Source: an uncultured Collinsella sp.
Lineage (GTDB): Bacteria > Actinomycetota > Coriobacteriia > Coriobacteriales > Coriobacteriaceae
Direction: 5' to 3'
Assembly: GCA_958407465.1 (NCBI GenBank)
Contig: CATYIV010000009.1
Location: forward strand, 7,610 to 71,609
DNA length: 64,000 bases
Shown here: positions 8,788 through 17,106 of the stretch, piece after piece
Numbering within the stretch: position 1 is the first letter of the stretch
Layout of the letters: each line of letters starts with the position of its first letter
The notes under the pieces: model-generated
What the model was told of the DNA's origin: nothing
What the model saw: the letters and a program-made list of their open reading frames with translations, nothing else
Database searches by the model: none
Program-made: the position numbers and the translations under genes

Positions 8788-10162
8788 GCCGTCTCCTCTC
8801 TGCGAACGACGCTGCGGCAGACGCGAACGCGCGCGCAACGTCGGGGTTCGCAGGATAGTACACATGCGGGAAGCCCGCAACCAGGGACGGGGTGGTCGTC
8901 ATGCACGGCCAGCCCTTGTCGCGCCGGGGCTTCTGCGCCCAGAAGTCGCCGCCCGGGCAGGTGGACTGCCAGTAGTGGAACTCGTGCGCGCGGATGCGTG
9001 TGCCGCGCGGCCCGTAGAGCCCGTCGCGTTGAGAAGTGAGCTCCACGTACCCGAAATGGGACAGCCTTCCACCGTTCTCGCTTGCGCCCTCAAGGGCGCC
9101 CGCAACAGGCCAGCGCCGCCCGTTGCTATCGGCGATTTCGCGCTGCAGGTACAGAAACCCACCGCATTCGGCGACCGCCGGCATGCCGGATTCCACCGCG
9201 CGCCGCACCGCCTCGCGCATCGGCGCGTTCTCGGAGAGCTGCCGCACATGGAGCTCCGGGTAGCCGCCTCCCAGATAGAGGGCGCTTGTCCCCCGGGGCA
9301 ACTCGCTATCACACAGGGGGCTGAAAAAGGCCAACTCGCAACCCAGGTCCTCGAGCGCGCGCAGGTTCTCCTCGTAGTAGAACGAGAACGCCTCGTCACG
9401 CGCGACGGCGACGATGGGGCGCGCTCCCGCGATCGGCTCCAACCGGTATGGTTCCTCGCGGATATCGGGTGCCGTCGCCGCTATTTCGAGCAAGCGGTCG
9501 ACGTCGACGCTCTTTTCCACCAGCTCGGCCATCTTGTCGATTCGCGCGGAGAGCTGCTTGACTTCGTCGGCGGTCACAAGCCCCAGATGCCGGCTTTCGA
9601 GCGAGAACGCCTCGTCGGCGGGGATATTACCCAAAACCGTGACGCCCGTGTGCTTCTCGATCGCAGGCGCCGCGTAGGCGCAGGCAGCGGCGCTCGCCTT
9701 GTTCAGCACGACGCCGCGCACGTTCGCACAAGGCAGGAACTCAGCGATGCCGCGGATTACGGCGGCGAGCGATAAAGACGCCCCGCGCCCGTTCACCACT
9801 AAAACGACCGGCGTTTCCGTGTCGCGCGCAACCTGGTAGCTGCTCGCGTCGGCCACGCCGGGCGCCATGCCGTCGTAGAAGCCCATGACCCCCTCGAGCA
9901 CCGCGATATCCGCGCCCGCGGCGCCGCGTGCGAGCAGGGCGCGCAGCGTCGGGGCGTCGGTGAAGAAGCCGTCTAAGTTGCCCGAGCGCGCGCCCACAAC
10001 GCGGCGATGAAAGAGCGGGTCAATGTAGTCGGGGCCGCATTTGAAGGCCGCGCATGCAAGGCCGCGGCGTGCGAGCGCGCGCAGGAGCGCGCACGTAACG
10101 ACCGTCTTGCCGCTCCCGCTCGAGGGCGCAGCGACCATGAAGCGCGGGATGGTCGTGCTCAC
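8780..10162 (-). CDS. cbiA: Cobyrinate a,c-diamide synthase
   Basis: A 460-residue CbiA/CobB enzyme that amidates carboxylates a and c of cobyrinate using ATP and glutamine. The N-terminal P-loop is VAAPSSGSGKT; KCGPDYIDPLFH and NLDGFF are family hallmarks. The glutaminase domain has LYLGGGYPELH, the nucleophile in AVAECGGFLYL, and EFHYW. The GTG start at 10162 lies in a GTGA overlap with cbiET and yields a protein starting just before the P-loop as in homologues. It differs from CbiP by its motif set. Confidence 0.95.
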   Translation of the reverse strand: MSTTIPRFMVAAPSSGSGKTVVTCALLRALARRGLACAAFKCGPDYIDPLFHRRVVGARSGNLDGFFTDAPTLRALLARGAAGADIAVLEGVMGFYDGMAPGVADASSYQVARDTETPVVLVVNGRGASLSLAAVIRGIAEFLPCANVRGVVLNKASAAACAYAAPAIEKHTGVTVLGNIPADEAFSLESRHLGLVTADEVKQLSARIDKMAELVEKSVDVDRLLEIAATAPDIREEPYRLEPIAGARPIVAVARDEAFSFYYEENLRALEDLGCELAFFSPLCDSELPRGTSALYLGGGYPELHVRQLSENAPMREAVRRAVESGMPAVAECGGFLYLQREIADSNGRRWPVAGALEGASENGGRLSHFGYVELTSQRDGLYGPRGTRIRAHEFHYWQSTCPGGDFWAQKPRRDKGWPCMTTTPSLVAGFPHVYYPANPDVARAFASAAASFAERRRHG

Positions 10163-11508
10163 CGGGCGCCGCCTTCCCCACCTGCACCACGCGCGCTGAC
10201 GAGGAACACGGGGTTTTGCGCCTTCATAAGATGGTGCGAGCCTACAGCCTCGGCGCGGGCGGCCGACACCTGGCACGCCTCGAACCCCTTAAAGCGCGAA
10301 CCCGAGAGGAGCGCGCACGCCTCGGTGAGCGTCTCAACGGTGACGCATGGCACGCACAGGCGAACCTGCGAGTTCTTCTCGAGCGCCGCCCCCACGATGG
10401 AGGGAAGCTCGCCCGCGCTCCCGCCGACGAACACGGCGTCGGGGACGGGCAGTTTCGCGAGCGATTCGGGGGCGACACCGGAGACCGCATGCACGTTGCC
10501 GCACCCGAATGCATCCGCGTTCTCTCGGATGAGCCGCACGCCGGCCGCGTTGCGCTCGACCGCCCATACCGACCCCGCTCGCGCGACGAGTGCCGCCTCG
10601 ATCGACACGCTCCCCGTGCCGGCGCCGACGTCCCACACGGTGTCGGTCGCAGTAAGGCACAGCTTCGCGAGCGCGACGGCGCGCACCTCCTGCTTGGTCA
10701 TGGGAACGTCGCCGCGGATGAAGAGCTCGTCGGGAATGCCCGAGGAAGCGTACGGCCAGCGGGAGCTCGCGGCGCGGGATGCGCCCGCAGAGTCCGCCAC
10801 GGAAGAAGCCGCCGAGAGCGCAGACGCGCCGGCCGGCGCCTCGGAGGCTGCGCTATAGCCCGCAGGCGACCCGGCGCCGCCTGCGAACTCTATAAGCATC
10901 ACGTTCAAGTCGTCGAACGTCTGACCTGCGATTTCACTTGCGGTCGCACAGGTGATGCGCTCGTCGGGGTACGACAGGCGCTCGGCCACCGTCACGCGCG
11001 CGTCCCCGAAGCCCGCCTGCACAAGCTCGCCCGAAAGCCGCGAGGGGTCTTCCCCGCCCGACGTGACGAGGAAGAGCTCACCTGCGCGCTCGGCCTCGGC
11101 CACGATGTCGCATGCCACGCCGTGAGCACTCGCGAAGCGCCAATCCTGCCATGGACGCGCGAGGCGCGCGGCGAGATACGACGCTGAGCTTATGCCGGGA
11201 ATGATGCGCACGTCCACCCGCGCGTCGCCGGAGAGCGCCTCCACCAGGCGGCGCGCGCCGCTGAACAGCCCCACATCGCCCGTCATCACGACCACGGCGC
11301 GCTGCCACGACGCCGCATCGGTGAGCGCAGCGACGATGTCCGCCGTCTTCACGAGCTCGCATCTCACCACGTCGGGCAGCACGTCGATGCCGACAAGCGC
11401 GCGATGAGCGCCGATGACCACGTCGGCGATGTCGATCGCGTCGAGCGCCGCGCGCGAGAGCAAGTCGGGGTTTCCGGGCCCCGCCCCGATGATCGTTACC
11501 TTTCGCAT
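10159..11508 (-). CDS. cbiET: Bifunctional precorrin-6Y/7 methyltransferase-decarboxylase (CbiE-CbiT)
   Basis: A 449-residue fusion (CobL-type). Residues 1 to about 205 are a CbiE-like tetrapyrrole methylase opening with GAGPGNPDLLSRAAL and containing VVMTGDVGLFSGA and IPGISSASYLAARL. A linker of roughly 45 residues, rich in Ala and Ser, follows. From about residue 265 comes CbiT, a class I methyltransferase with DVGAGTGSVSIEAA. Together they methylate C5 and C15 and decarboxylate the acetate on C12. The ATG at 11508 overlaps the cbiH coding end by 13 bp. Separate CbiE and CbiT also occur in nature, so the fusion is a family variant rather than an oddity. Confidence 0.94.
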   Translation of the reverse strand: MRKVTIIGAGPGNPDLLSRAALDAIDIADVVIGAHRALVGIDVLPDVVRCELVKTADIVAALTDAASWQRAVVVMTGDVGLFSGARRLVEALSGDARVDVRIIPGISSASYLAARLARPWQDWRFASAHGVACDIVAEAERAGELFLVTSGGEDPSRLSGELVQAGFGDARVTVAERLSYPDERITCATASEIAGQTFDDLNVMLIEFAGGAGSPAGYSAASEAPAGASALSAASSVADSAGASRAASSRWPYASSGIPDELFIRGDVPMTKQEVRAVALAKLCLTATDTVWDVGAGTGSVSIEAALVARAGSVWAVERNAAGVRLIRENADAFGCGNVHAVSGVAPESLAKLPVPDAVFVGGSAGELPSIVGAALEKNSQVRLCVPCVTVETLTEACALLSGSRFKGFEACQVSAARAEAVGSHHLMKAQNPVFLVSARGAGGEGGAR

Positions 11509-12242
11509 GGAATCTCCCGATACCCGCGCGGCGTGACCATACGGCCGCCTACGCGCTTCGTGCCCGCGTTGCCGACGAACACGGTGGTGAACATGTCGGC
11601 ATCGAGCTCCCCCAGCTCGGAGAGCCTGCACATGCCCGACTGCTGCCCCTCGCGCCCGATGTTGCGTACCCAACCGCAGAGCGTGTCGGGGTCCTTCCAT
11701 TCGAGCATAATCTTCGCCGCGCGCGAGAGCCTGTCGGCGCGCTTTCTGCTGCGCGGGTTGTACAAACAGATGCAGAAGTCGGCGCTCGCCACGGCGGCGA
11801 GCCTGCGCTCGATAACCTCCCATGGCGTGAGCAGGTCGGAGAGCGACACGACCGCGAAGTCGTGGGCAAGCGGGGCGCCGAGCACCGCAGACCCGCTCTG
11901 AGCCGCGGTGGCCCCGGCGATAACTTCCACGTCTACATCGGGGTAGTCCTCCGCAAGCTCCAGCACGGGGCTCGCCATGCCGTACACGCCCGCGTCACCG
12001 CTGCACACGAGCGCCACGGCTTCTCCGCTCTGCGCGCGCGAAAGCGCCAGGCGGCACCGTTCGACCTCGTGCATCATCGGCGTCGCGAGATGCGCCGCGT
12101 CGGGCACGGCGGCGAGCGCGAGCTCCACGTATTTCGTGTACCCCACAACGATGTCGGCCGCCTCGAGCGCGCGCCGGGCCGCAATCGTCATGCCGTCGGG
12201 GCCGCCCGGGCCGATCCCCACCACGAAGAGCTTTCCCATCAC
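11496..12242 (-). CDS. cbiH: Precorrin-3B C17-methyltransferase
   Basis: A 248-residue SAM-dependent tetrapyrrole methylase of the CbiH/CobJ type, which methylates C17 and promotes ring contraction. The start motif VVGIGPGGPDGMTIAARRAL, the middle VCSGDAGVYGMASPVLE and the late FVGNAGTKRVGGRMVTPRGY are typical of CobJ. Two adjacent ATG codons are possible (12242 or 12239); the first overlaps the cbiG stop. No accessory Fe-S or CobZ-type domain is attached, which fits the anaerobic route. Confidence 0.94.
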   Translation of the reverse strand: MMGKLFVVGIGPGGPDGMTIAARRALEAADIVVGYTKYVELALAAVPDAAHLATPMMHEVERCRLALSRAQSGEAVALVCSGDAGVYGMASPVLELAEDYPDVDVEVIAGATAAQSGSAVLGAPLAHDFAVVSLSDLLTPWEVIERRLAAVASADFCICLYNPRSRKRADRLSRAAKIMLEWKDPDTLCGWVRNIGREGQQSGMCRLSELGELDADMFTTVFVGNAGTKRVGGRMVTPRGYREIPCER

Positions 12243-13372
12243 CGCTCCTTAAACGAAAGTTCGATAGTTACCTTGGAAAACGCGACGGTCACGCCGCCGT
12301 GAGCGAGCTTCGAGAAGATAAGCTTGCCCCCGTCCGCGAGTGCCGCGCGCTCGCACACGTTGTCGACCCCCACCGTCGCGCGCACGAAATCAGATGGCGA
12401 AACGCTGCCTTCGACCTGCGACAACTCCTCTGCGGAATACGTCGCAAGCGGGATATTCCGCGCGCGGCAGAAGGCGAGCAGACCCTCCTCGTGCGCCTTC
12501 ACGTCGATCGTTGCCGCCTTGCGCACGGCCGAAGGCGAGATACCCGCCTGCCCGCACGCGAGAAGAAACGCCTCCTCGATCGCTTCGGCGCACGCACCGC
12601 GACGGCACCCTATGCCCGCAACGATGCAGGGCACGACAAGGCGAAGCGGCTCGGGCGCAGGCGCCTGCGCCCGCACGCCCGCCGGCTTCCCCGTCTCACC
12701 GGCGGGCACGACCTCGCCCGTTGTCTCCGCCGCGCGAACGGACGCACCTGCATTCGCGTCAGCGAACGGCGACACGACGATATCGGCCCGAGCGCGGTCG
12801 GACGCAATGTCAACCCCCTCAGGCGGCTGTCCCGAAATCGGCATGTCGGAATAGAGCGCCACGCGCCCGCCCGAAAGCAGCCGCGCCGACACTCGCTTGA
12901 TGGCCTCGGGATTCGAAACGGCGAGCCCCGCACAGCGCGCCCACGTATCCACCGCCCACACGCCGCGGACGTCGGTCGCCGTGGTGATGACGGGGATGGC
13001 CCCTGCCGCGCGTGCCACAGTTTGCGCAAGCTCGTTCGCACCGCCCAAATGCCCCGACAAAAGCGGGACGGCAAAGCGCCCACCCTCGTCGATCACCACA
13101 ACCGCGGGATCGTTTGCCTTCGAGGCGACATGCGGCGCGATCGCCCGCACGGCGATGCCCGCCGCGCCCACGAACAGAAGCGCGTCCGACGCTTCCCACG
13201 CGAGCGCCGTCCATGCGCGCAGGTCGGCCTTCCCCTCGCCGAACCCGCGCGAAACGGAAACGTTCCAGCCAGGGTCATCTTCACCTGTCTGCGCGCAATC
13301 GGAAAGCGCGCGTGCGGTGCGCTCCGCCAACGCATACCCCCTCTCAGTGAACGCTATGCAGGAAACCCTCAT
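12239..13372 (-). CDS. cbiG: Cobalt-precorrin-5A hydrolase
   Basis: A 377-residue CbiG. It opens the delta-lactone of cobalt-precorrin-5A and releases acetaldehyde, a step specific to the anaerobic pathway. The N-terminal domain has LLFVGAAGIAVRAIAPHV and VPLLSGHLGGANELA; the C-terminal CbiG domain has IVAGIGCRRGACAEAIEEAF and ATIDVKAHEEGLLAF. A low-complexity linker of about 40 residues rich in Ala, Gly, Pro and Glu joins them near residues 205-245. The ATG follows the preceding short cbiL-like frame with no gap (TAG then ATG). Confidence 0.94.
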   Translation of the reverse strand: MRVSCIAFTERGYALAERTARALSDCAQTGEDDPGWNVSVSRGFGEGKADLRAWTALAWEASDALLFVGAAGIAVRAIAPHVASKANDPAVVVIDEGGRFAVPLLSGHLGGANELAQTVARAAGAIPVITTATDVRGVWAVDTWARCAGLAVSNPEAIKRVSARLLSGGRVALYSDMPISGQPPEGVDIASDRARADIVVSPFADANAGASVRAAETTGEVVPAGETGKPAGVRAQAPAPEPLRLVVPCIVAGIGCRRGACAEAIEEAFLLACGQAGISPSAVRKAATIDVKAHEEGLLAFCRARNIPLATYSAEELSQVEGSVSPSDFVRATVGVDNVCERAALADGGKLIFSKLAHGGVTVAFSKVTIELSFKER

Positions 13373-13606
13373 CTAGCGCACCACCATCGTCGAGAAGTAG
13401 CTGCCCCGATCGGGCACATCGTCGAGCGAGCAGTACACGCGCTCGCCCGGAAGCCCACAGTCCTCTACGAGCTCGGCACCGTCGAAGGCGCCCTCCTCGC
13501 GAAGGATGCGCTTCGTGTCCGCAAACGAGCGGCGCGCCTTCATGACCACCTTCGTCCCCGGCCAGCCGATTGCGCGGCCCACCCCATACAGCACGCCTTT
13601 ACTCAT
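13373..13606 (-). pseudogene. cbiL: Internally deleted precorrin-2 C20-methyltransferase (cbiL remnant)
   Basis: A 77-codon open frame whose first dozen residues (MSKGVLYGVG) match the beginning of CbiL/CobI. From about residue 19 it reads like the last 60 residues of that family: VVMKARRSFADTKRIL, then GLPGERVYCSLDDVP and YFSTMVVR. Intact CbiL is about 220-240 residues, so roughly 150 central residues, including most of the SAM- and substrate-binding core, are absent, apparently as an in-frame deletion with the junction near GRAIGWPGTK. Start (ATGAGTAA overlap with cbiD, 8 bp) and stop (abutting cbiG) keep the operon architecture. It cannot be a working methylase as read; an assembly collapse is an alternative. 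Confidence 0.75.
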
Positions 13607-14783
13607 ACGTCGCCCCCAATTCCCCGATAACTGCATCGGCACCCGACGTGCGGAAAAGCTCGCGGCGCTCGGCGTCGAACACGACCGCGGCGATGTCGCA
13701 TGCGCCCGCCGCGCGGCGGCGCAACCTGTCCTCGATTGCCGCAGCGAGCGAGGCGCGCGCAGCGTCCCCCACGCCGGCGGCCTCGATTACCTCGAGCGCC
13801 GCCGTGGTCGTGACCGACGACATGATCTCGCGCACGGTCTTCGCACCCGCGCCGGCCAAGGCCGCGTGGGCGGCCAGAATCTCCGCGCGGCAGTCGGCGG
13901 TACGTGAATGGGTGTCCATGATGCCGCCAGCGACCTTCACCAGCTTGCCGATGTGTCCCACAAGAAGGACATAGGTGAATCCCTCGCGAACGCAGCAATC
14001 AATCGCATCGCCCACAAAGTTGGAGATGAAGACCACCGGCGCACCGTTTAGGTGGAAATGCCCCGAGATGAACTGCCCGCCGTAGTTGCCGGGCGTGAGC
14101 ACGACTCCGCGCCGCCCCATAGCCGCATGCTGCCGGATCTCGAGCTCGATGCTGTCGCGCAAGGCGGCGAGGCTGCGCGGCTCGACGATGCCCGTCGTGC
14201 CCAGGATGGAGATGCCGTCCTTTATCCCCAGGTGCGGGTTGAAGGTCTTTTCGGCAAGGGCAACACCCTCGGGTACCGAAATCGTCACAGCAATGTTTCC
14301 AGAAAAGCCGTGCGCGGCGCACACCTCACGCACCGCCGAAGTAATCATCGCGCGCGGCGTCGCGTTGATGGCGGCCGCCCCCACCGGCTGCTCGAGCCCG
14401 GGCAACGTCACGCGCCCCACGCCCACGCCGCCATCGACGGAAACTTCCGATTCGTGCGCGGGCACGTCCTTGCTGCCCGCAGTACCCGTGCCCGACCCCG
14501 CATGTTCCACGCGCGCGTACACGAGCACGCCGTCGGTCACATCGGCGTCGTCGCCTGCATCCTTTCGCACGGCGCACTGGGCGCACCCCTCGCCGATGTA
14601 TGCATCGACCACGTCCGTCTCGACGGGCAGCCCGCCGGGGGTGACGATCGACACGCGGCCGACGGGCTTTCGTGACAAGAGCATCTCGCAGGCCGCCTTC
14701 GCCGCGAGCGCGGCGCAGCTCCCCGTGGTATAGCCGCAGCGCAGGCGGGTCGTCCCGGTATATATGTAGTGCTCGAAGGCCAC
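13599..14783 (-). CDS. cbiD: Cobalt-precorrin-5B (C1)-methyltransferase
   Basis: A 394-residue CbiD, the C1 methyltransferase specific to the anaerobic pathway. It starts near the conserved RCGYTTGSCAALAAKAA and carries TPGNYGGQFISGHFH and LLVGHIGKLVKVAGGIMDTHS. A short Gly/Ser/Thr-rich insert lies near residues 105-125. I take the GTG at 14783, one base past the cbiF stop, because it gives the usual N-terminus; the longer ATG frame upstream is cbiF shadow. Presence of cbiD, cbiG and cbiF together shows this is the early-cobalt (anaerobic) route. Confidence 0.93.
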   Translation of the reverse strand: MAFEHYIYTGTTRLRCGYTTGSCAALAAKAACEMLLSRKPVGRVSIVTPGGLPVETDVVDAYIGEGCAQCAVRKDAGDDADVTDGVLVYARVEHAGSGTGTAGSKDVPAHESEVSVDGGVGVGRVTLPGLEQPVGAAAINATPRAMITSAVREVCAAHGFSGNIAVTISVPEGVALAEKTFNPHLGIKDGISILGTTGIVEPRSLAALRDSIELEIRQHAAMGRRGVVLTPGNYGGQFISGHFHLNGAPVVFISNFVGDAIDCCVREGFTYVLLVGHIGKLVKVAGGIMDTHSRTADCRAEILAAHAALAGAGAKTVREIMSSVTTTAALEVIEAAGVGDAARASLAAAIEDRLRRRAAGACDIAAVVFDAERRELFRTSGADAVIGELGATYE

Positions 14784-14784
14784 G

Positions 14785-15576
14785 CTAGCTGCTCGCCTTC
14801 CGATACCCCGTGGCAAACGAAGGGTCGTAAAGCTTGCTGCGCTCGTACGACTCCGCTTGCGCGCCGTCGTGCGCAAGCCCGCCGCGAGCTCCGAGCACGC
14901 GGCCCACCACCACGAGCGCCGTGCGGTCGATGCCCTCTCGCGCGCCCGCGTCGGCGAGCGTGCCCACTGTGCATCGCACCACGCGCTCCTCAGGCCAGGT
15001 CGCCTTGTACACGAGCGCCGCCGGCTCGTCGGAGCTGCGGCCCGCGGCCAAAAGCTCGGCGGAAAGCTCGGCGAGCATACCCGAGCTCAGGAAGATGACC
15101 ATAGTCGAGCCGCTTTCCGCCATGGTGCGCATGCCCTCGCCCGCGGGCATGGGGGTGCGCCCGGAAAGCCGCGTGATCACGACCGACTGGCTGATTCCCG
15201 GCAGCGTGTATTCCTGGCGAAGCGCCGCCGCGGCACCGCAAAAGCTCGACACGCCGGGCACCACCTCGTAGTCCACGCCGCGCGCGTCGAGTGCGTCCAT
15301 CTGCTCCTGGATGGCGCCGTATAGGCACGGGTCACCCGTGTGCAGGCGCACCACTTCCTCGCCCCGCGCATCCGCCGCACACATCACGTCGAGCACTTCC
15401 TCCAAGGTCATGTGCGCGCTGTCGTAGACGACGCAGGATTCCTTGCAATCGGCGAGCAGCTCGGGGTTCACAAGGCTCCCCGCCCAAACGACCACGTCGG
15501 CCGCGCGCAGAAGGCGCGCCCCGCGCAGCGTGATAAGGTCGGCGGCGCCCGAGCCTGCGCCAACGATATGAATCAT
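14785..15576 (-). CDS. cbiF: Precorrin-4 / cobalt-precorrin-4 C11-methyltransferase
   Basis: A 263-residue SAM-dependent methylase, first gene of the leftward cobalamin operon. It methylates C11 of (cobalt-)precorrin-4. The N-terminal HIVGAGSGAADLITLRGARL, the RLHTGDPCLYGAIQEQ loop and VVPGVSSFCGAAAAL are typical of CbiF/CobM. The ATG at 15576 has a GGGAAGG ribosome-binding site; longer frames upstream lack homology. About 130 bp separate it from the divergent riboswitch promoter; I do not see a second cobalamin riboswitch on this strand, so how this operon is controlled is open. Confidence 0.93.
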   Translation of the reverse strand: MIHIVGAGSGAADLITLRGARLLRAADVVVWAGSLVNPELLADCKESCVVYDSAHMTLEEVLDVMCAADARGEEVVRLHTGDPCLYGAIQEQMDALDARGVDYEVVPGVSSFCGAAAALRQEYTLPGISQSVVITRLSGRTPMPAGEGMRTMAESGSTMVIFLSSGMLAELSAELLAAGRSSDEPAALVYKATWPEERVVRCTVGTLADAGAREGIDRTALVVVGRVLGARGGLAHDGAQAESYERSKLYDPSFATGYRKASS

Positions 15577-15707
15577 CCGAGCCTTCCCTTCCCGTTTCTC
15601 ATCGCAACCGTTTACGCCGCCCTTCGCACAGCGGGCAAAACACGGCGCCTGCGGCGGCAATCAGCGCAAATACGCAGGCAGGAGGCGCAATGCCGCCCGC
15701 CATGGCT

Positions 15708-15736
15708 TTGACACGTTCACAAGTGCCCACTATCAT
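15708..15736 (+). promoter_or_regulatory. Predicted sigma-70-type promoter for the riboswitch transcript
   Basis: TTGACA (15708-15713) and TATCAT (15731-15736) are separated by exactly 17 bases. This puts the start of transcription near 15743, just upstream of the cobalamin aptamer. The -10 lies in the palindrome ACTATCATAGT, so it presents TATGAT on the other strand and could also serve the divergent cbiF operon, although no convincing -35 is seen there. Confidence 0.7.
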
Positions 15737-15769
15737 AGTAAAAGTTTCGGCAACGAGCATATGACAATC

Positions 15770-15925
15770 GGATAAAAGGAAATGACCGGCGCGGCGCCCG
15801 CACAGCCCGCGCTGGCTTGCGGAGGGAACCAGGTGGGAATCCTGGGCAAGGGACATTACTGTATAGGACGCGCGGGCGAACCGCCTCGCGCCCCAAGCCA
15901 GACTGCTTCGCCTTTTCCTCACGGC
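15770..15925 (+). ncRNA. Cobalamin (AdoCbl-type) riboswitch
   Basis: The core GGGAACCAGGTGGGAATCC (15824-15842) followed by GGGACATTACTGTATA (15850-15865) matches the conserved aptamer core of cobalamin riboswitches, and AAGCCAGACTGC at 15895-15906 corresponds to the B12-box half near the 3-prime end. Downstream, ACCCCGAGGGGT (15952-15963) followed by GCGCTTTTCTTT could be a short terminator of the expression platform. The element lies between the promoter and the CbiK-like gene, so cobalamin should repress the chelatase-importer operon. Exact ends are approximate. Confidence 0.88.
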
Positions 15926-16034
15926 ATCGCCGTGGCGTTAGCTCCTTGTGAACCCCGAGGGGTGCGCTTTTCTTTCGCTTGTGCCGACAAGCAACTGTCG
16001 CCGGGGGACCGGCAAACCGAGGAAAGGAAAAACC

Positions 16035-16961
16035 ATGTCCGACCAGATGTCACGCCGCGGCTTCATGGGCGCCGCAGCAACCGGAGCCGTCGCGCTCGCC
16101 GGAGTCGCGCTCGCGGGCTGCTCCAACACCTCCGCGAGTTCCGAGAAATCGAGTGAAAAGGAGAAGGCCGTGAAGCCGGTCATCCTCGTCACGAGCTTCG
16201 GCACGAGCTACAACGACTCGCGCCACATCACCATCGGCGCCATCGAAGACGCTATCCGCGAGAAGTACTGGCAGGACTACGACATCCGCCGCGCCTTCAC
16301 CGCGCAGATCATCATCGACAAGCTGAAGAAGCGCGACGGCATCACGATCGACAACATGACCGAGGCGCTCGACCGCTGCGTGGAAGACGGCGTGAAGGAA
16401 ATCGTCGTGCAGCCGACGCATCTCATGGGTGGCCTGGAATACACCGACGTGAAAGACGAGCTCGACAAGTACGCCGACAAGTTCGACAAAATCTCGCTCG
16501 GCGACCCGCTGCTCACCTCCGACGACGACTACAAGAAGGTGGCCGCAGCCATTAAGGAGAACATGGCGTCCTTCGACGACGGCAAGACGGCGCTGTGCCT
16601 CATGGGTCACGGCACCGAAGCCGATTCCAACGCCGACTATGCCAAGATGCAGGAAGTGTTTAAGAACGAGGGCTTGACGCAGTTCTTCGTCGGCACCGTC
16701 GAGGCTGAACCGACCTGCGAGGATGTTATCGCCGCCGCGAGCGCCGCAGGCTACAAGAAGGCCGTGCTCGCGCCGTTCATGGTGGTCGCGGGCGACCACG
16801 CGAACAACGACATGGCAGACGAGACCGACCCCGACAGCTGGGCTGCGAAGTTCGTGGCCGCCGGCTTCGAAGTGACGTGCCTGCTCCAGGGTCTGGGACA
16901 GAACGTCGCGGTCGACGAAATCTACGTCTCGCACGTGGACGACGCCATCGCCAAGCTGTAA
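16035..16961 (+). CDS. cbiK: Exported CbiK-type sirohydrochlorin cobaltochelatase lipoprotein
   Basis: A 308-residue protein. Residues 1-27 form a signal peptide with twin arginines (MSRRGFMG) and a lipobox (LAGC, Cys27), so the product should be exported and lipid-anchored. The rest is a CbiK chelatase: ILVTSFGTSYNDSR at the start of the domain, CLMGHGTEADSN and VVAGDHANNDM with the metal-binding histidines, and FVGTVEAEPTC with the conserved acidic residue. CbiK inserts cobalt into sirohydrochlorin in the cytosol of enterics, while Desulfovibrio has a periplasmic form. GAGGAAAGG precedes the ATG at 16035; an in-frame GTG at 15948 would fall in the expression platform. First gene of the riboswitch operon. 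The true tetrapyrrole and metal are unknown. Confidence 0.85.
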   Translation: MSDQMSRRGFMGAAATGAVALAGVALAGCSNTSASSEKSSEKEKAVKPVILVTSFGTSYNDSRHITIGAIEDAIREKYWQDYDIRRAFTAQIIIDKLKKRDGITIDNMTEALDRCVEDGVKEIVVQPTHLMGGLEYTDVKDELDKYADKFDKISLGDPLLTSDDDYKKVAAAIKENMASFDDGKTALCLMGHGTEADSNADYAKMQEVFKNEGLTQFFVGTVEAEPTCEDVIAAASAAGYKKAVLAPFMVVAGDHANNDMADETDPDSWAAKFVAAGFEVTCLLQGLGQNVAVDEIYVSHVDDAIAKL

Positions 16962-16964
16962 ACT

Positions 16965-17041
16965 CGCCGCGCACGGGGGCGCCGGTCGCGTCCCCGTGCA
17001 ACGGGCATGCGCCTTCCCCGACTGACGGCGCATGCCCGTTG
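16965..17041 (+). other. Two consecutive strong hairpins between cbiK and the next gene
   Basis: GCACGGGG and CCCCGTGC form one stem around 16970-16999. A 15-bp perfect stem follows: the arm at 16999-17013 (CAACGGGCATGCGCC) pairs with 17027-17041. No T-run follows, so this is not a simple intrinsic terminator; an mRNA-stabilising or processing element that sets the cbiK-to-transporter ratio is plausible but unproven. Confidence 0.6.
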
Positions 17042-17106
17042 CATTCGCATCCCGCCCGCCCACCGCACGGCGCGGGCGGTCGAAGCGATTGAAAGGAACC
17101 CCCTCC

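Noticed and set aside
15577..15780. Second cobalamin riboswitch on the minus strand for the cbiF operon
   Set aside because: The reverse complement lacks the aptamer core and B12 box; only the plus strand matches.
15599..15922. Open frame of 107 codons on the minus strand upstream of cbiF
   Set aside because: It crosses the promoter and riboswitch, has no ribosome-binding site and no recognisable domain; long frames are expected by chance in DNA this rich in GC.
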